Source: a virus
Virus record (IMG/VR): IMGVR_UViG_3300004097_000010
Location: 1-48,599 of that record
Reading direction: 5' to 3' (one strand)
DNA: 48,599 nucleotides
The notes under the pieces were generated by a model, which worked only from the letters and a program-made list of their open reading frames with translations, did not search any database and had not been told where the DNA came from. Each line of letters opens with the position of its first letter. Within the stretch, counting starts at the first letter, position 1. A program made the position numbers and the translations under genes. Positions 1 to 7,231 of the stretch are shown here, piece after piece.

Positions 1-27
1 AAAAAAAAAGACTCTGATTAAGAATCT
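1..27 (-). terminator. Hairpin plus T-run at window edge
   Basis: Read on the minus strand, AGATTC and GAGTCT form a 6-bp stem (one G-U pair) around positions 9-27, followed directly by a run of eight or nine T at the window edge. This is the layout of an intrinsic terminator for leftward transcription. It lies beyond a second hairpin at 71-88, so the lysis operon may have tandem terminators. The neighbouring sequence is missing, so its full context is unknown. Confidence 0.45.
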
Positions 28-60
28 GTTTTATTATGTATAGGTTTGAATAGTTATAGA

Positions 61-88
61 ACAGCATAGAAAGGGAGTTTCCTCCCTT
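61..88 (-). terminator. Terminator of lysis operon with degenerate TTTATGCCGT element
   Basis: A 7-bp stem (AAGGGAG / CTCCCTT, loop of four) at 71-88 lies just downstream of the leftward lysis operon. On the minus strand it is followed by TCTATGCTGT, which matches the element TTTATGCCGT found after other hairpins of this window at eight of ten positions. Confidence 0.65.
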
Positions 89-108
89 AGCTATTATTTC
101 AGGATAAT

Positions 109-567
109 CTACTTAATCTTCTTCAACGCTTCAACTTGTTTGTCGCCTACAGATTCTAAAGTTTTAATGATGGCTTCAAGAGACGATATCCTATCACGCA
201 GCTGCTGACTATAAGTTCCCGCTAACGCTAATTTACTTTCTACATTAAACCAGTCCTGTACAGTAAAGCCAGTAATAGACCAATCACATGAAGCCGATTG
301 TGTTAACCCATGGAACTCCTCCATAAGTTCTTCGGCAGTATATTCGTTGGAGTTAAATGCAATACAGGCGTCACGATAATATAACGTTTCCTCTGCCGTA
401 ATAGTAATAGGCGTAGGTATAGATAGGTCGGGTGTGGGCACTTCTTTAGGTAGAGCTATACTAGGTAGTGTAGGTATGGCATGTATAACTACCTCTCGAA
501 CCGGAGGTGCCTGTAATATACTACATGATGTTAATAGTAGGCACACTAGTAATAAAATCATTTTCAT
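109..567 (-). CDS. Outer-membrane spanin lipoprotein (Rz1-like)
   Basis: The 152-residue protein begins with a hydrophobic signal peptide ending in the lipobox LTSC (Cys15), followed by a proline-rich stretch (APPVREVVIHAIPTLP), both typical of Rz1-type o-spanins. It would be lipidated, placed in the outer membrane and joined to the i-spanin across the periplasm, fusing the two membranes at lysis. The C-terminal half (about 100-150) is predicted helical. Its start codon overlaps the stop codon of the upstream i-spanin gene by one base, which suggests translational coupling. It is longer than lambda Rz1, like the separate two-gene spanins of large phages. Function is inferred from architecture and gene order. 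Confidence 0.72.
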   Translation of the reverse strand: MKMILLLVCLLLTSCSILQAPPVREVVIHAIPTLPSIALPKEVPTPDLSIPTPITITAEETLYYRDACIAFNSNEYTAEELMEEFHGLTQSASCDWSITGFTVQDWFNVESKLALAGTYSQQLRDRISSLEAIIKTLESVGDKQVEALKKIK

Positions 568-1100
568 TAGTTTACTCCTGTTACAGGTAATGGTTGGTTA
601 TTAATAGAGTTATTAATAAACTTTTCGATATCCTCCTGAGTCATTAACTTATTACCAGGCACTATAGTTTCAGTAGGCTTGATTACGGGAGGGATAGTTT
701 TTGTAGTATTTCCAGAGATAGCTTTCATCAAATCATTAATACGAACACCGGCTGCAGTACCACGTTCATAGGGCCGTTCTAACGCCGCCGCTGCCTCTGT
801 AGTTCTAAGTTGATTTATCCTAGCATTAAGTTCCGCATTCAATGCATTAGACTCGTATGTCTTACTAGAGAGGTCCGCTAATAAATCGCCTGTCTTACTA
901 TTAATCTCTAGAATACGTTCTACCGTATTATTTGCAGTTTCTATACTGGCGTTTAGTTGTAACTCATTACTTTTATACTTATCCACTGAGTTAGTTAAAA
1001 CTAATACCTCATTCTCATACTTAATTAAACTGTATGCCTGCCAGCCAATAATTGAGGTAGCAGCGATTATCAATGTTAGTAGTATTTTCCAACTGAACAT
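567..1100 (-). CDS. Inner-membrane spanin (Rz-like)
   Basis: The 177-residue protein has one N-terminal membrane segment (about 5-25, SWKILLTLIIAATSIIGW) followed by a long coiled-coil-like periplasmic helix (about 28-110), the classical i-spanin layout. The tail is Pro/Thr-rich (about 125-177). It lies directly between the holin and the lipoprotein gene, and its stop overlaps the o-spanin start. With that partner it is expected to span the periplasm and disrupt the outer membrane in the last step of lysis. Family assignment rests on topology and neighbours rather than a sequence motif. Confidence 0.72.
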   Translation of the reverse strand: MFSWKILLTLIIAATSIIGWQAYSLIKYENEVLVLTNSVDKYKSNELQLNASIETANNTVERILEINSKTGDLLADLSSKTYESNALNAELNARINQLRTTEAAAALERPYERGTAAGVRINDLMKAISGNTTKTIPPVIKPTETIVPGNKLMTQEDIEKFINNSINNQPLPVTGVN

Positions 1101-1113
1101 GTAATACTCCTAT

Positions 1114-1677
1114 CTATTTTATTAGACCAGCCTTTTTAGCAAGTAGGTCAGTTAAAGATGTCTTCGGTGGCAGTCCTAAAGACGCGTTAATGCGATTAGC
1201 TTTATCTAGAGTACGTTTACCAAAGTATGCTGTAAGTACTAACGAGGGTACTCCTACGGCGGCCGTGAGTTCCATCCACGCAGGTAGTGTACTGTCATTG
1301 AGTGCGATTATTACCATTGCTACAGAATAACTGCAAACAAAAATAAAAACTGATACAGCCATTAATATAGCCGCTATTGGTCTAGTAGATTTACCTTTGT
1401 CGTCGGAAGCGTTTAACATGGTTTGCATTTCTAACCAGTTGTTATCCAATGCCAACTCTACGTTTAGATTCAAAGACATTAGTTGTAACATAGATTCGGA
1501 CGGCATAGCCTTAACCGCTTTAATAGCATCGCTGCCAGTACTCTCCGTAGTTAATTTATTTTCGGCATCGTCGATATAGTTGTTAAGAAGTTTAACCAAC
1601 TTTTCCCCATAAGGTAACTTTTCCAAGATACCACTATCACCTACACCTTCTAGTATTTTTAAAATATTTTTATCCAC
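1114..1677 (-). CDS. Probable holin (3-TM GTA-holin-like)
   Basis: The 187-residue protein has a soluble helical N-terminus (1-95) and two to three membrane segments between about 100 and 155 (IAAILMAVSVFIFVCSYSVA and AVGVPSLVLTAYFG), followed by a short basic tail. The loop-and-hairpin membrane region ending in YFGKR, and the position directly before the two spanin genes, fit the 3-TM holin family of gene transfer agents and large phages. It would sit in the inner membrane and set lysis timing. The start is a GTG with GGAG seven bases upstream. No muralytic endolysin is next to it, though a permuted papain-like hydrolase lies 2.5 kb upstream in the same strand block. Confidence 0.62.
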   Translation of the reverse strand: MDKNILKILEGVGDSGILEKLPYGEKLVKLLNNYIDDAENKLTTESTGSDAIKAVKAMPSESMLQLMSLNLNVELALDNNWLEMQTMLNASDDKGKSTRPIAAILMAVSVFIFVCSYSVAMVIIALNDSTLPAWMELTAAVGVPSLVLTAYFGKRTLDKANRINASLGLPPKTSLTDLLAKKAGLIK

Positions 1678-1731
1678 GTGTTCACTCCAAGTTAATTGAT
1701 ATTTCCCATTACATCATTAGAGTGGAGTTAC

Positions 1732-2340
1732 CTAGTTTTCAAACAGTGACTTAAGTACTTTAGATATATCTGCCTGTACTAATTCTACGGTCTGGTTAGC
1801 ATTAATTAAGATGACGTTAGTTTTATTTTTAGTCTCTAATATAAATCTAGCTCTAGCTCTCTCAAAGAACTCTAGTTTATTTTGTTCAATCCTATCTAAC
1901 TCACCTCTATTAGCCGCACGCTGTAAACCTATGGTAGGACAGATATCTAAATATATTGTAAGGTCTGGATTATAGTTAGGTACAACCATATCGGCTAGCA
2001 TACTACACTCCATCTCCATACCCGCACCGGCACCTTGATATGCTCTCGATGATAGTTCACCACGATCGCTTAGAACAACCTTACCCGCTTTAAGTGCTGG
2101 GTCTATCACGCTACGTTTTAGCTGTGCTCGTGCTACATACATCAACATAACTTCTGATATGGGAGATAGTTCTTCTACAGTAACGGACTTCAATATAGTT
2201 CGTAACTCGTCCGCTACTGGAGTACCTCCTGGCTCACGAGTCTTTATTACATCAAAGTCTCGCTCTAATAGATATCTGTGTATAAAATTTAGTGAGGTGG
2301 TTTTACCGGCACCTTCTATACCCTCTACTACTATATACAT
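1732..2340 (-). CDS. tmk: Thymidylate kinase
   Basis: This 202-residue protein phosphorylates dTMP to dTDP. It has the P-loop GIEGAGKT at 7-14, the REPGG motif at 35-39 that contacts dTMP, and the DRG..SS.AYQG segment at 92-103 typical of TMP kinases. Length is normal for bacterial and phage Tmk. The start ATG has a strong GGAGAGG site. It lies downstream of a 61-residue basic ORF and is followed by the lysis genes. With the dUTPase two genes upstream it would help supply dTTP for phage DNA synthesis and limit dUTP. Confidence 0.93.
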   Translation of the reverse strand: MYIVVEGIEGAGKTTSLNFIHRYLLERDFDVIKTREPGGTPVADELRTILKSVTVEELSPISEVMLMYVARAQLKRSVIDPALKAGKVVLSDRGELSSRAYQGAGAGMEMECSMLADMVVPNYNPDLTIYLDICPTIGLQRAANRGELDRIEQNKLEFFERARARFILETKNKTNVILINANQTVELVQADISKVLKSLFEN

Positions 2341-2341
2341 A

Positions 2342-2527
2342 TTATCCTCTCCTATTCTTTCGACGTGATATAATACGTTCTTTCTTTCTTCTTCTACTAT
2401 GGTTAGTACGTTTTAGACGATGTAATCGTTCACACGTCCTCTTAGCCGCATGGATATTTGCAAGACATATTCTATCTTCCAGAGTTTCTTCGTAATCAGG
2501 AATAGAGTTCCCGCTCCGATATATCAT
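2342..2527 (-). CDS. Small basic protein of unknown function
   Basis: This 61-residue ORF fills the space between the dUTPase terminator and tmk. Its ATG is preceded by GGAG at a good distance, and its stop is one base from the tmk start, so it is probably translated and coupled with tmk. The C-terminal half is very basic (RRRKKERIISRRKNRRG), suggesting nucleic-acid binding. There is no recognised domain. It may also act as a leader for tmk. Confidence 0.55.
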   Translation of the reverse strand: MIYRSGNSIPDYEETLEDRICLANIHAAKRTCERLHRLKRTNHSRRRKKERIISRRKNRRG

Positions 2528-2544
2528 ATTAAGTACTCCGATAA

Positions 2545-2566
2545 AAAGGAGGGTTAACCCTCCTTT
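2545..2566 (-). terminator. Perfect hairpin after dUTPase gene
   Basis: AAAGGAGGG and CCCTCCTTT form a perfect inverted repeat around TTAA, just 3' of the leftward dUTPase gene. T-runs lie on both sides, so it may work in both directions. On the minus strand it is followed by TTTTATCGG, which only loosely resembles the TTTATGCCGT element. Confidence 0.8.
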
Positions 2567-2583
2567 AATTTTTTGTTTTTAAA

Positions 2584-4194
2584 TTAAAAGTCTTTACTAT
2601 CAAATACGCATTTAGTAATTTCGCCAGATAGTTCTGAATATAATACTCTTACAGTAATTTCAGTACCTTCTACAGATACATCAGTTGATATTATTGTAAA
2701 GGCTGAATCCGGTATAGAGTTGTTGAAGTTATTCACTACAGATTCAGTAAACTCATTACTAGACACTTCGTGTGTACGGAGACTATTAGTAATTACGCCA
2801 GTAGCTACACGTTCCGTTAATCGTAATAGTCTAGACTCTATAGTCTCTATAACCCTACAGACCTCACCATTAATAGTAATCTGTGCACGCCATGTATGGT
2901 TGGTATCCGGCAACTGCGTGATAGAATTTTCTACAACTACATTAGGTCCATAGCCTGCAAGTATTAACGCTGCTTTAGTATCTTCATTAGAGGTATTTAT
3001 AAATTCTCCGTGACTATAATTTCCTGCTTTTAATTTAGACCATATAGCCGTTTGGATATCCACTACCTGCGCTAAGTCAACGGCGTTTGACTTTTGTTCA
3101 GCTAAGTGCGTAGTTAATAAGTCTTCCACAGTACCGATAGGATTTGGATCGCTAGGGTTCAAAGGTATCGTTACATTATGCATCTTCAACTGCATTTTAG
3201 TATACTCTAAATGCAATTCGGTATATAACGATAGTTGTAACATTTCATCAGCGGGTAAATTAGCTACTAATTCCATCAATACTTCGTTATCTTCTTTACC
3301 ATCCCATACCTTAATATAAGTACCTTCTTTATATCCTGCAGATTGACGGAACATGTTTAAGGTATTCTTAGCGACGTAGAGTTTATATAACTCATCGAAA
3401 TCCATACCAATCAAATCCATACAGTTTGCAAACGAGGCAATATCAAATACTCTACCTACTAGTGCAGCGCCGGCTAACGCTTCAAGATTAGTACAGAAGT
3501 CACCTATGGCTACAGCATGGGTCTGCATATAGTCTTCGAAGTCTTCAATGAAGTCAGTTACCGTATCTGTAGGTGAGATTATGGCCATTGATAAACCGAA
3601 ATGGAATATATCAACTAACTCTAATTTAACCTGCTCTACATCACACTCTTGATGTTTCCACCACTTCCATCCATGATGGTCTAACATTTCTGCACACTCG
3701 ACCCAAAGTGCACGATACCATTCATAACCAGCGTCAGTCCAATCAGGATTTACTTTAGAATTCATAGTATTTTGTAGATTCACCATAAGCTCAATTCTAC
3801 CAGCTAAAGACTCACCATTTTTAACTTCAACTGTTTCAGCGGTTTCGAATAAATCTCTGTGGTTGCCGCCCGAACGAATCCACGCACGATAAGATAATAT
3901 ACTTTCTACAGCTATATCTACACTTACCTCCTTACAGTCGTCGGTAACTATACCTTCACCTACCACATACCACCCGTTTTCACTTACCGCCAAACATAGA
4001 TAACTTTCGTCAGTAGATTTCATGGGATATCGTACCAATACCGTTAAATCTGATACCGATGGTTGATTGCGTCTAGGGTTAGTGTCTTTTAAGAACACGT
4101 TACTCTGCCCACGCAACACCTTTTGTATATCTACTACTGCACCTTTATTTCTAACTTCGTCTATTTCGTAAGTCGTTCCAACTGATGTGTCCAT
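2584..4194 (-). CDS. Dimeric dUTPase flanked by two extra domains
   Basis: This 536-residue protein contains an all-alpha dimeric dUTPase domain at about 130-365. It shows the family signature WYRALWVECAEML at 159-171, HHGWKWWK at 173-180, D185, and E192/D195 in LELVDIFHFGLS, which place the Mg-binding acidic residues. The reaction is dUTP to dUMP plus pyrophosphate. Stand-alone dimeric dUTPases have about 170-270 residues; here about 125 residues precede the domain and about 165 follow it, neither of which I recognise. The C-terminal part (about 395-536) is predicted alpha/beta and contains VVDIQTAIWSKL and several beta-type segments. It is transcribed alone, with a terminator after it and a hydrolase gene upstream. 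Confidence 0.8.
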   Translation of the reverse strand: MDTSVGTTYEIDEVRNKGAVVDIQKVLRGQSNVFLKDTNPRRNQPSVSDLTVLVRYPMKSTDESYLCLAVSENGWYVVGEGIVTDDCKEVSVDIAVESILSYRAWIRSGGNHRDLFETAETVEVKNGESLAGRIELMVNLQNTMNSKVNPDWTDAGYEWYRALWVECAEMLDHHGWKWWKHQECDVEQVKLELVDIFHFGLSMAIISPTDTVTDFIEDFEDYMQTHAVAIGDFCTNLEALAGAALVGRVFDIASFANCMDLIGMDFDELYKLYVAKNTLNMFRQSAGYKEGTYIKVWDGKEDNEVLMELVANLPADEMLQLSLYTELHLEYTKMQLKMHNVTIPLNPSDPNPIGTVEDLLTTHLAEQKSNAVDLAQVVDIQTAIWSKLKAGNYSHGEFINTSNEDTKAALILAGYGPNVVVENSITQLPDTNHTWRAQITINGEVCRVIETIESRLLRLTERVATGVITNSLRTHEVSSNEFTESVVNNFNNSIPDSAFTIISTDVSVEGTEITVRVLYSELSGEITKCVFDSKDF

Positions 4195-4224
4195 TGTGTC
4201 ATTCCTATATCTGTGTGTTAAAAA

Positions 4225-4246
4225 AGTCCTATCAACTGATAGGACT
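4225..4246 (-). terminator. Strong terminator overlapping the end of the papain-like gene
   Basis: AGTCCTATCA and TGATAGGACT form a 10-bp stem with a very short loop. On the minus strand it is followed by TTTTTT. It overlaps the last codons of the upstream papain-like gene, whose stop lies at 4232-4234, and separates that gene from the dUTPase gene. Confidence 0.85.
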
Positions 4247-4855
4247 ACGTTTACTACTAGCTTTTATATATTCTAATTTACCATATCTACCTTTTAGTAA
4301 ACGTAAACGTCTACTGACTAAATGGGCAGGGCCAAAATTATTAGATAGTCTACTAGTGCATAGTAGACCTATTGCTTGCATATAGGCCACTACTAACTCA
4401 CTACAAAAAATGCTAGATAAGTCCTCTTTCCTATTCTTGGGTAAGAAGAAAGTATCTGCTCGCATTAATTGTAGGAAACTCTTTTCAAACATTCTACCGC
4501 GTAAGGTATTACGTAGATCGTCACCCGCAGTTAGGTTGAGGTCACGATCACTTACCCCTGACAGTCGTCTAATTGCCATTTTACCCGGATACTTATTTAG
4601 ACTATCCTGAAAGGTAACTAATTTAACGCCCGGTAGTTTGGTGCCGGTATCTAAATCTCTAATTATACACGTATGTGTAGCTTCGTAGATTAGGGGTACG
4701 TTAAATGCAGGGTCGATAATAACTATCCCTACATGTGACCAGCGACTAAACTGTACTATTTTAATCGCGTTACTTACCACACCGGTACCCTGAAAGAATA
4801 CTAAATCACCTGTTCGTAACTTAGGGGGTACTACGCGCCTGCCCTGCACATTCAT
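4232..4855 (-). CDS. Permuted papain-like (YiiX/NlpC-P60 type) hydrolase
   Basis: The 207-residue protein has the circularly permuted NlpC/P60 order. RTGDLVFFQG is at 14-23, the catalytic His in SHVGIVI is at H41, and the catalytic Cys comes late in FCSELVVAYM at C151; E58 in YEATH may be the third polar residue. Such enzymes cleave peptidoglycan peptides or lipid and ubiquitin-like amide bonds. There is no signal peptide. It is the nearest candidate for a cell-wall enzyme to the holin/spanin genes, but it could equally be a host-directed amidase or virion protein. GAGG lies before the ATG. A strong terminator overlaps its 3' end. Confidence 0.72.
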   Translation of the reverse strand: MNVQGRRVVPPKLRTGDLVFFQGTGVVSNAIKIVQFSRWSHVGIVIIDPAFNVPLIYEATHTCIIRDLDTGTKLPGVKLVTFQDSLNKYPGKMAIRRLSGVSDRDLNLTAGDDLRNTLRGRMFEKSFLQLMRADTFFLPKNRKEDLSSIFCSELVVAYMQAIGLLCTSRLSNNFGPAHLVSRRLRLLKGRYGKLEYIKASSKRSPIS

Positions 4856-4914
4856 TATATTGACCTCTTAAAATTAATGGAAACAATCCATATCATTTAT
4901 TAGAGGTCAGTATA

Positions 4915-5634
4915 CTACCTATTTGATTTACGAGAAGACTTTACAATTTTACGTTTACGCGTAGCTTTAGCCTTCATTACCATTTTACGTTTACGAGTAG
5001 CCTTTCTGACATTACGTAAGGTCGTATCACGGGCAGCTACCTTACGTAAAGTTTCTTTACGTTCTTTTATTTCTTCATCAGACGGTTCTCTAACGGCAGA
5101 GTACGGCCACGCATTAGTACTACTACTAGTTATATCGTCGGCTTCAGTAAATTTCATAGTCACTGATTCGGGCCAAGTAGTTCCAATCATGGGATTTTCT
5201 CCTATCACTTTAAGTATATCTGAGTCCAGAGGATTAGAGGTGAAGAAAATATGTCGTTCGGGACAACCTACATCATCTTCAAATACCCAAACCATGGCGT
5301 AACTATCACCGAACATAGGTAGGATTTTGGTGAACTCCTCTATAGTACTTTTGTAATTTTTCAAGTCAGCACATGCATACAAGATACCGTCTCTAAACCA
5401 GTATTCGGCCTCCCATTCTTCACCGTAGTAATTAGTATTACTTAATCCAAGTAACCACGATGCACGTGGATGGTTTCGAAAAGTCTTATAGATATCATTG
5501 TCGAATCTGTGACACAATAAAACATTTATTTCTGTTATACAAAGTTCCACGGTATCTGATGTCAACGCTTTAGCTAAAGGTATCAAATCGTCATGTACCT
5601 TGACCGCCCATTTATAACCTGTATAATCACCCAT
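4915..5634 (-). CDS. Hypothetical protein with Lys/Arg-rich tandem tail
   Basis: The 239-residue protein is not recognised. Residues 1-185 look like a folded alpha/beta domain with many aromatic residues (GYKWAVKVHDDL, YGEEWEAEYWFRDGILYACADL). Residues 195-239 are strongly basic and contain repeated units of the form MVMKAKATRKRK, suggesting contact with DNA or RNA. Translation starts at an ATG preceded by AAGGGGG. It is followed by the papain-like hydrolase gene and preceded by a small ORF, all on the minus strand. Confidence 0.7.
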   Translation of the reverse strand: MGDYTGYKWAVKVHDDLIPLAKALTSDTVELCITEINVLLCHRFDNDIYKTFRNHPRASWLLGLSNTNYYGEEWEAEYWFRDGILYACADLKNYKSTIEEFTKILPMFGDSYAMVWVFEDDVGCPERHIFFTSNPLDSDILKVIGENPMIGTTWPESVTMKFTEADDITSSSTNAWPYSAVREPSDEEIKERKETLRKVAARDTTLRNVRKATRKRKMVMKAKATRKRKIVKSSRKSNR

Positions 5635-5648
5635 TACATGTTCCCCCT

Positions 5649-5825
5649 TTAACGACGTTTCTTACTATGACGGTTAGTACCTTTAAACGATGCTCTAGTT
5701 TCAGCAGGTTTAGGTACTGGATTTGGTTTTATAATCGGAGGTACTATATGATCAATTACACGTTGACTTTCCTTATTAGCCAATACTACTTCTGCTTGTT
5801 TTTCTTTCCACGTCTTCTCTTTCAT
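5649..5825 (-). CDS. Small basic hypothetical protein
   Basis: An in-frame ATG lies 21 bases further upstream, but only the ATG at 5825 has a good ribosome site (GAGGAAG), so I place the start there, giving 58 residues. The product is Lys-rich at the N-terminus (MKEKTWKEKQAEVVLANK), Pro-rich in the middle (PPIIKPNPVPKPAE) and basic at the C-terminus (RHSKKRR). There is no known domain. It is followed 14 bases later by the larger basic-tail gene and is probably cotranscribed with it. Confidence 0.5.
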   Translation of the reverse strand: MKEKTWKEKQAEVVLANKESQRVIDHIVPPIIKPNPVPKPAETRASFKGTNRHSKKRR

Positions 5826-5888
5826 AACTTCTTCCTCAATCCACATGTTATATATTCATAATTTAACACTATTACGTTTTTATTAACT

Positions 5889-5913
5889 ACGGCATAAAAG
5901 CAGGTTTCCCTGC
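5889..5913 (-). terminator. Terminator with TTTATGCCGT element
   Basis: The hairpin GCAGG-tttc-CCTGC (5900-5913) lies 8 bases after the leftward gene ending at 5921. On the minus strand it is followed by TTTTATGCCGT (5889-5898 read in reverse complement). This is a perfect copy of the terminator-linked element of this window. Confidence 0.75.
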
Positions 5914-5920
5914 AATTATA

Positions 5921-6193
5921 CTAGTTATCCAAACGTCTAGTAGTGACGTCATCGTCGGCATCCAAACCATCTAATAGGTTAGCGGTATCTTTGGAGAGTT
6001 CTTCTATACGTTCTAACAATTTAACTATCTCTTGATTGTTAGCCTTCACACCCACGGCCACTAGAGTTTGATTAGATTCAATTTGTTTATATTTATCCAA
6101 CATCTCAAGACAGAGTTTATGTGTTAATTCTTCTATAGTAAAACCTGTGGGATTACCTACAGTCATTAACAGGGGTTTAGTTTTATCGGTCAC
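5921..6193 (-). CDS. Small helical hypothetical protein
   Basis: The 90-residue product is mostly helical with a likely coiled coil at about 45-80 (QEIVKLLERIEELSKDTANLL) and an acidic end. It starts at GTG with AAAGGAGAG before it and overlaps the upstream DUF488-like gene by four bases, so the two are translationally coupled. It is the last gene of its leftward unit and ends in a hairpin with the TTTATGCCGT element. No function can be assigned. Confidence 0.65.
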   Translation of the reverse strand: MTDKTKPLLMTVGNPTGFTIEELTHKLCLEMLDKYKQIESNQTLVAVGVKANNQEIVKLLERIEELSKDTANLLDGLDADDDVTTRRLDN

Positions 6194-6555
6194 GATATCT
6201 CTCCTTTATATAAAAATGGTAGTTTCTGATGAGCACACACTAACTCCAACATCTCTCTGAGTAAGTGACGGTGACAGAAGACGCCCTCTCTACAAAAACA
6301 AGTAATTGCTACAGTATCACGACGTACTAGTTCATCCCATGCGTCACGATTATTTATATAACTATCACGCATTGTACGATTATATAGTTTACTATATTCC
6401 TCCTCAGACATTTGACCCGATTTATATAACCTCACCATCTCTGTAGTAGGGCTAAATACAAGTGTGTCTTTACTTCTACATGTAGTATCAATCATGGGTA
6501 CATTTAATGTTTTTGCTAATCGCCACTTCGCCATTTGTATTGTGTATAGTTCCAC
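6190..6555 (-). CDS. DUF488-type protein
   Basis: The 121-residue protein ends in AITCFCREGVFCHRHLLREML (about 83-103), the Cys...CHR-hL pattern that marks DUF488 (YeaO-like) proteins. The N-terminal motif with WRLAK and DTTCRSK also fits. The biochemical role of the family is not known; conserved Cys/His suggests metal or nucleotide binding. It starts at GTG with AAGGAA upstream and overlaps the next gene by four bases. The upstream neighbour is a RuvC-like resolvase 27 bases away. Confidence 0.65.
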   Translation of the reverse strand: MELYTIQMAKWRLAKTLNVPMIDTTCRSKDTLVFSPTTEMVRLYKSGQMSEEEYSKLYNRTMRDSYINNRDAWDELVRRDTVAITCFCREGVFCHRHLLREMLELVCAHQKLPFLYKGEIS

Positions 6556-6581
6556 CAGATAATTCCTTAGTTATTTAAAGG

Positions 6582-7223
6582 TTAGTTTGAACCTTTAGGT
6601 GTCTTTGTCTTCTTACGTTTACCTCGCTTCTTACCCTTTTTAGCGGCACGAACGAATACTGGTGCGATACCGTATAGTTCTAGATATCTCCAATACGCCA
6701 CAGCTATCGCGTCACACGAATGTTCATCTAACGTAGTGATGTCTGATGATAGACTGTAAGTGGCATTCTTAAGAGTACGTATAGCTACTCGCATTAATTC
6801 CTTATCCTTACTATTACCTTTAACACCAACCGATAATTTAACAGTTGGTGGGTCTATGGTATCTAATGGGACGTTGTAATTATAACAGATTAGACTCTCT
6901 CGAATACCAGCCATACATTCAGATAGAGCTATAATGGCATTAGCAAAACGTCCTACGAAAGGACGCTCCACTACCACCGCATGAGGTTGCCATTTAACGA
7001 ACTCTTTACGTAATACCTCACGTTGTCCGTATAACTTAGCACCCTTATTACCATATATATCTGCTATATGTTGCCACCGTTTAACCATTTTATTTCCAGT
7101 AAAAGTCTCGGCATGTTCTACGTTAACTTTGCCAGTAATTAAATTTACGTCTAATATACTTATACCTAAATTATCGCTACCGGGATCGATACCAAATATT
7201 CGAAAAATGTTGTCAGATGACAT
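6582..7223 (-). CDS. RuvC-like Holliday junction resolvase
   Basis: The 213-residue protein has a RuvC/RNase H fold. It has acidic D13 in FGIDPGSDNLGIS, E86 in VVVERPFVGRFANA, and a C-terminal pair within LDEHSCDAIAVAYW (D166/D171). These would bind two Mg ions and cut four-way DNA junctions before packaging, or debranch concatemers. The C-terminus (195-213) is Lys/Arg-rich (KKGKKRGKRKKTKTPKG), likely for DNA binding. It is not next to RuvA or RuvB genes, as expected for phage resolvases. Confidence 0.85.
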   Translation of the reverse strand: MSSDNIFRIFGIDPGSDNLGISILDVNLITGKVNVEHAETFTGNKMVKRWQHIADIYGNKGAKLYGQREVLRKEFVKWQPHAVVVERPFVGRFANAIIALSECMAGIRESLICYNYNVPLDTIDPPTVKLSVGVKGNSKDKELMRVAIRTLKNATYSLSSDITTLDEHSCDAIAVAYWRYLELYGIAPVFVRAAKKGKKRGKRKKTKTPKGSN

Positions 7224-7231
7224 ATTGAGTC

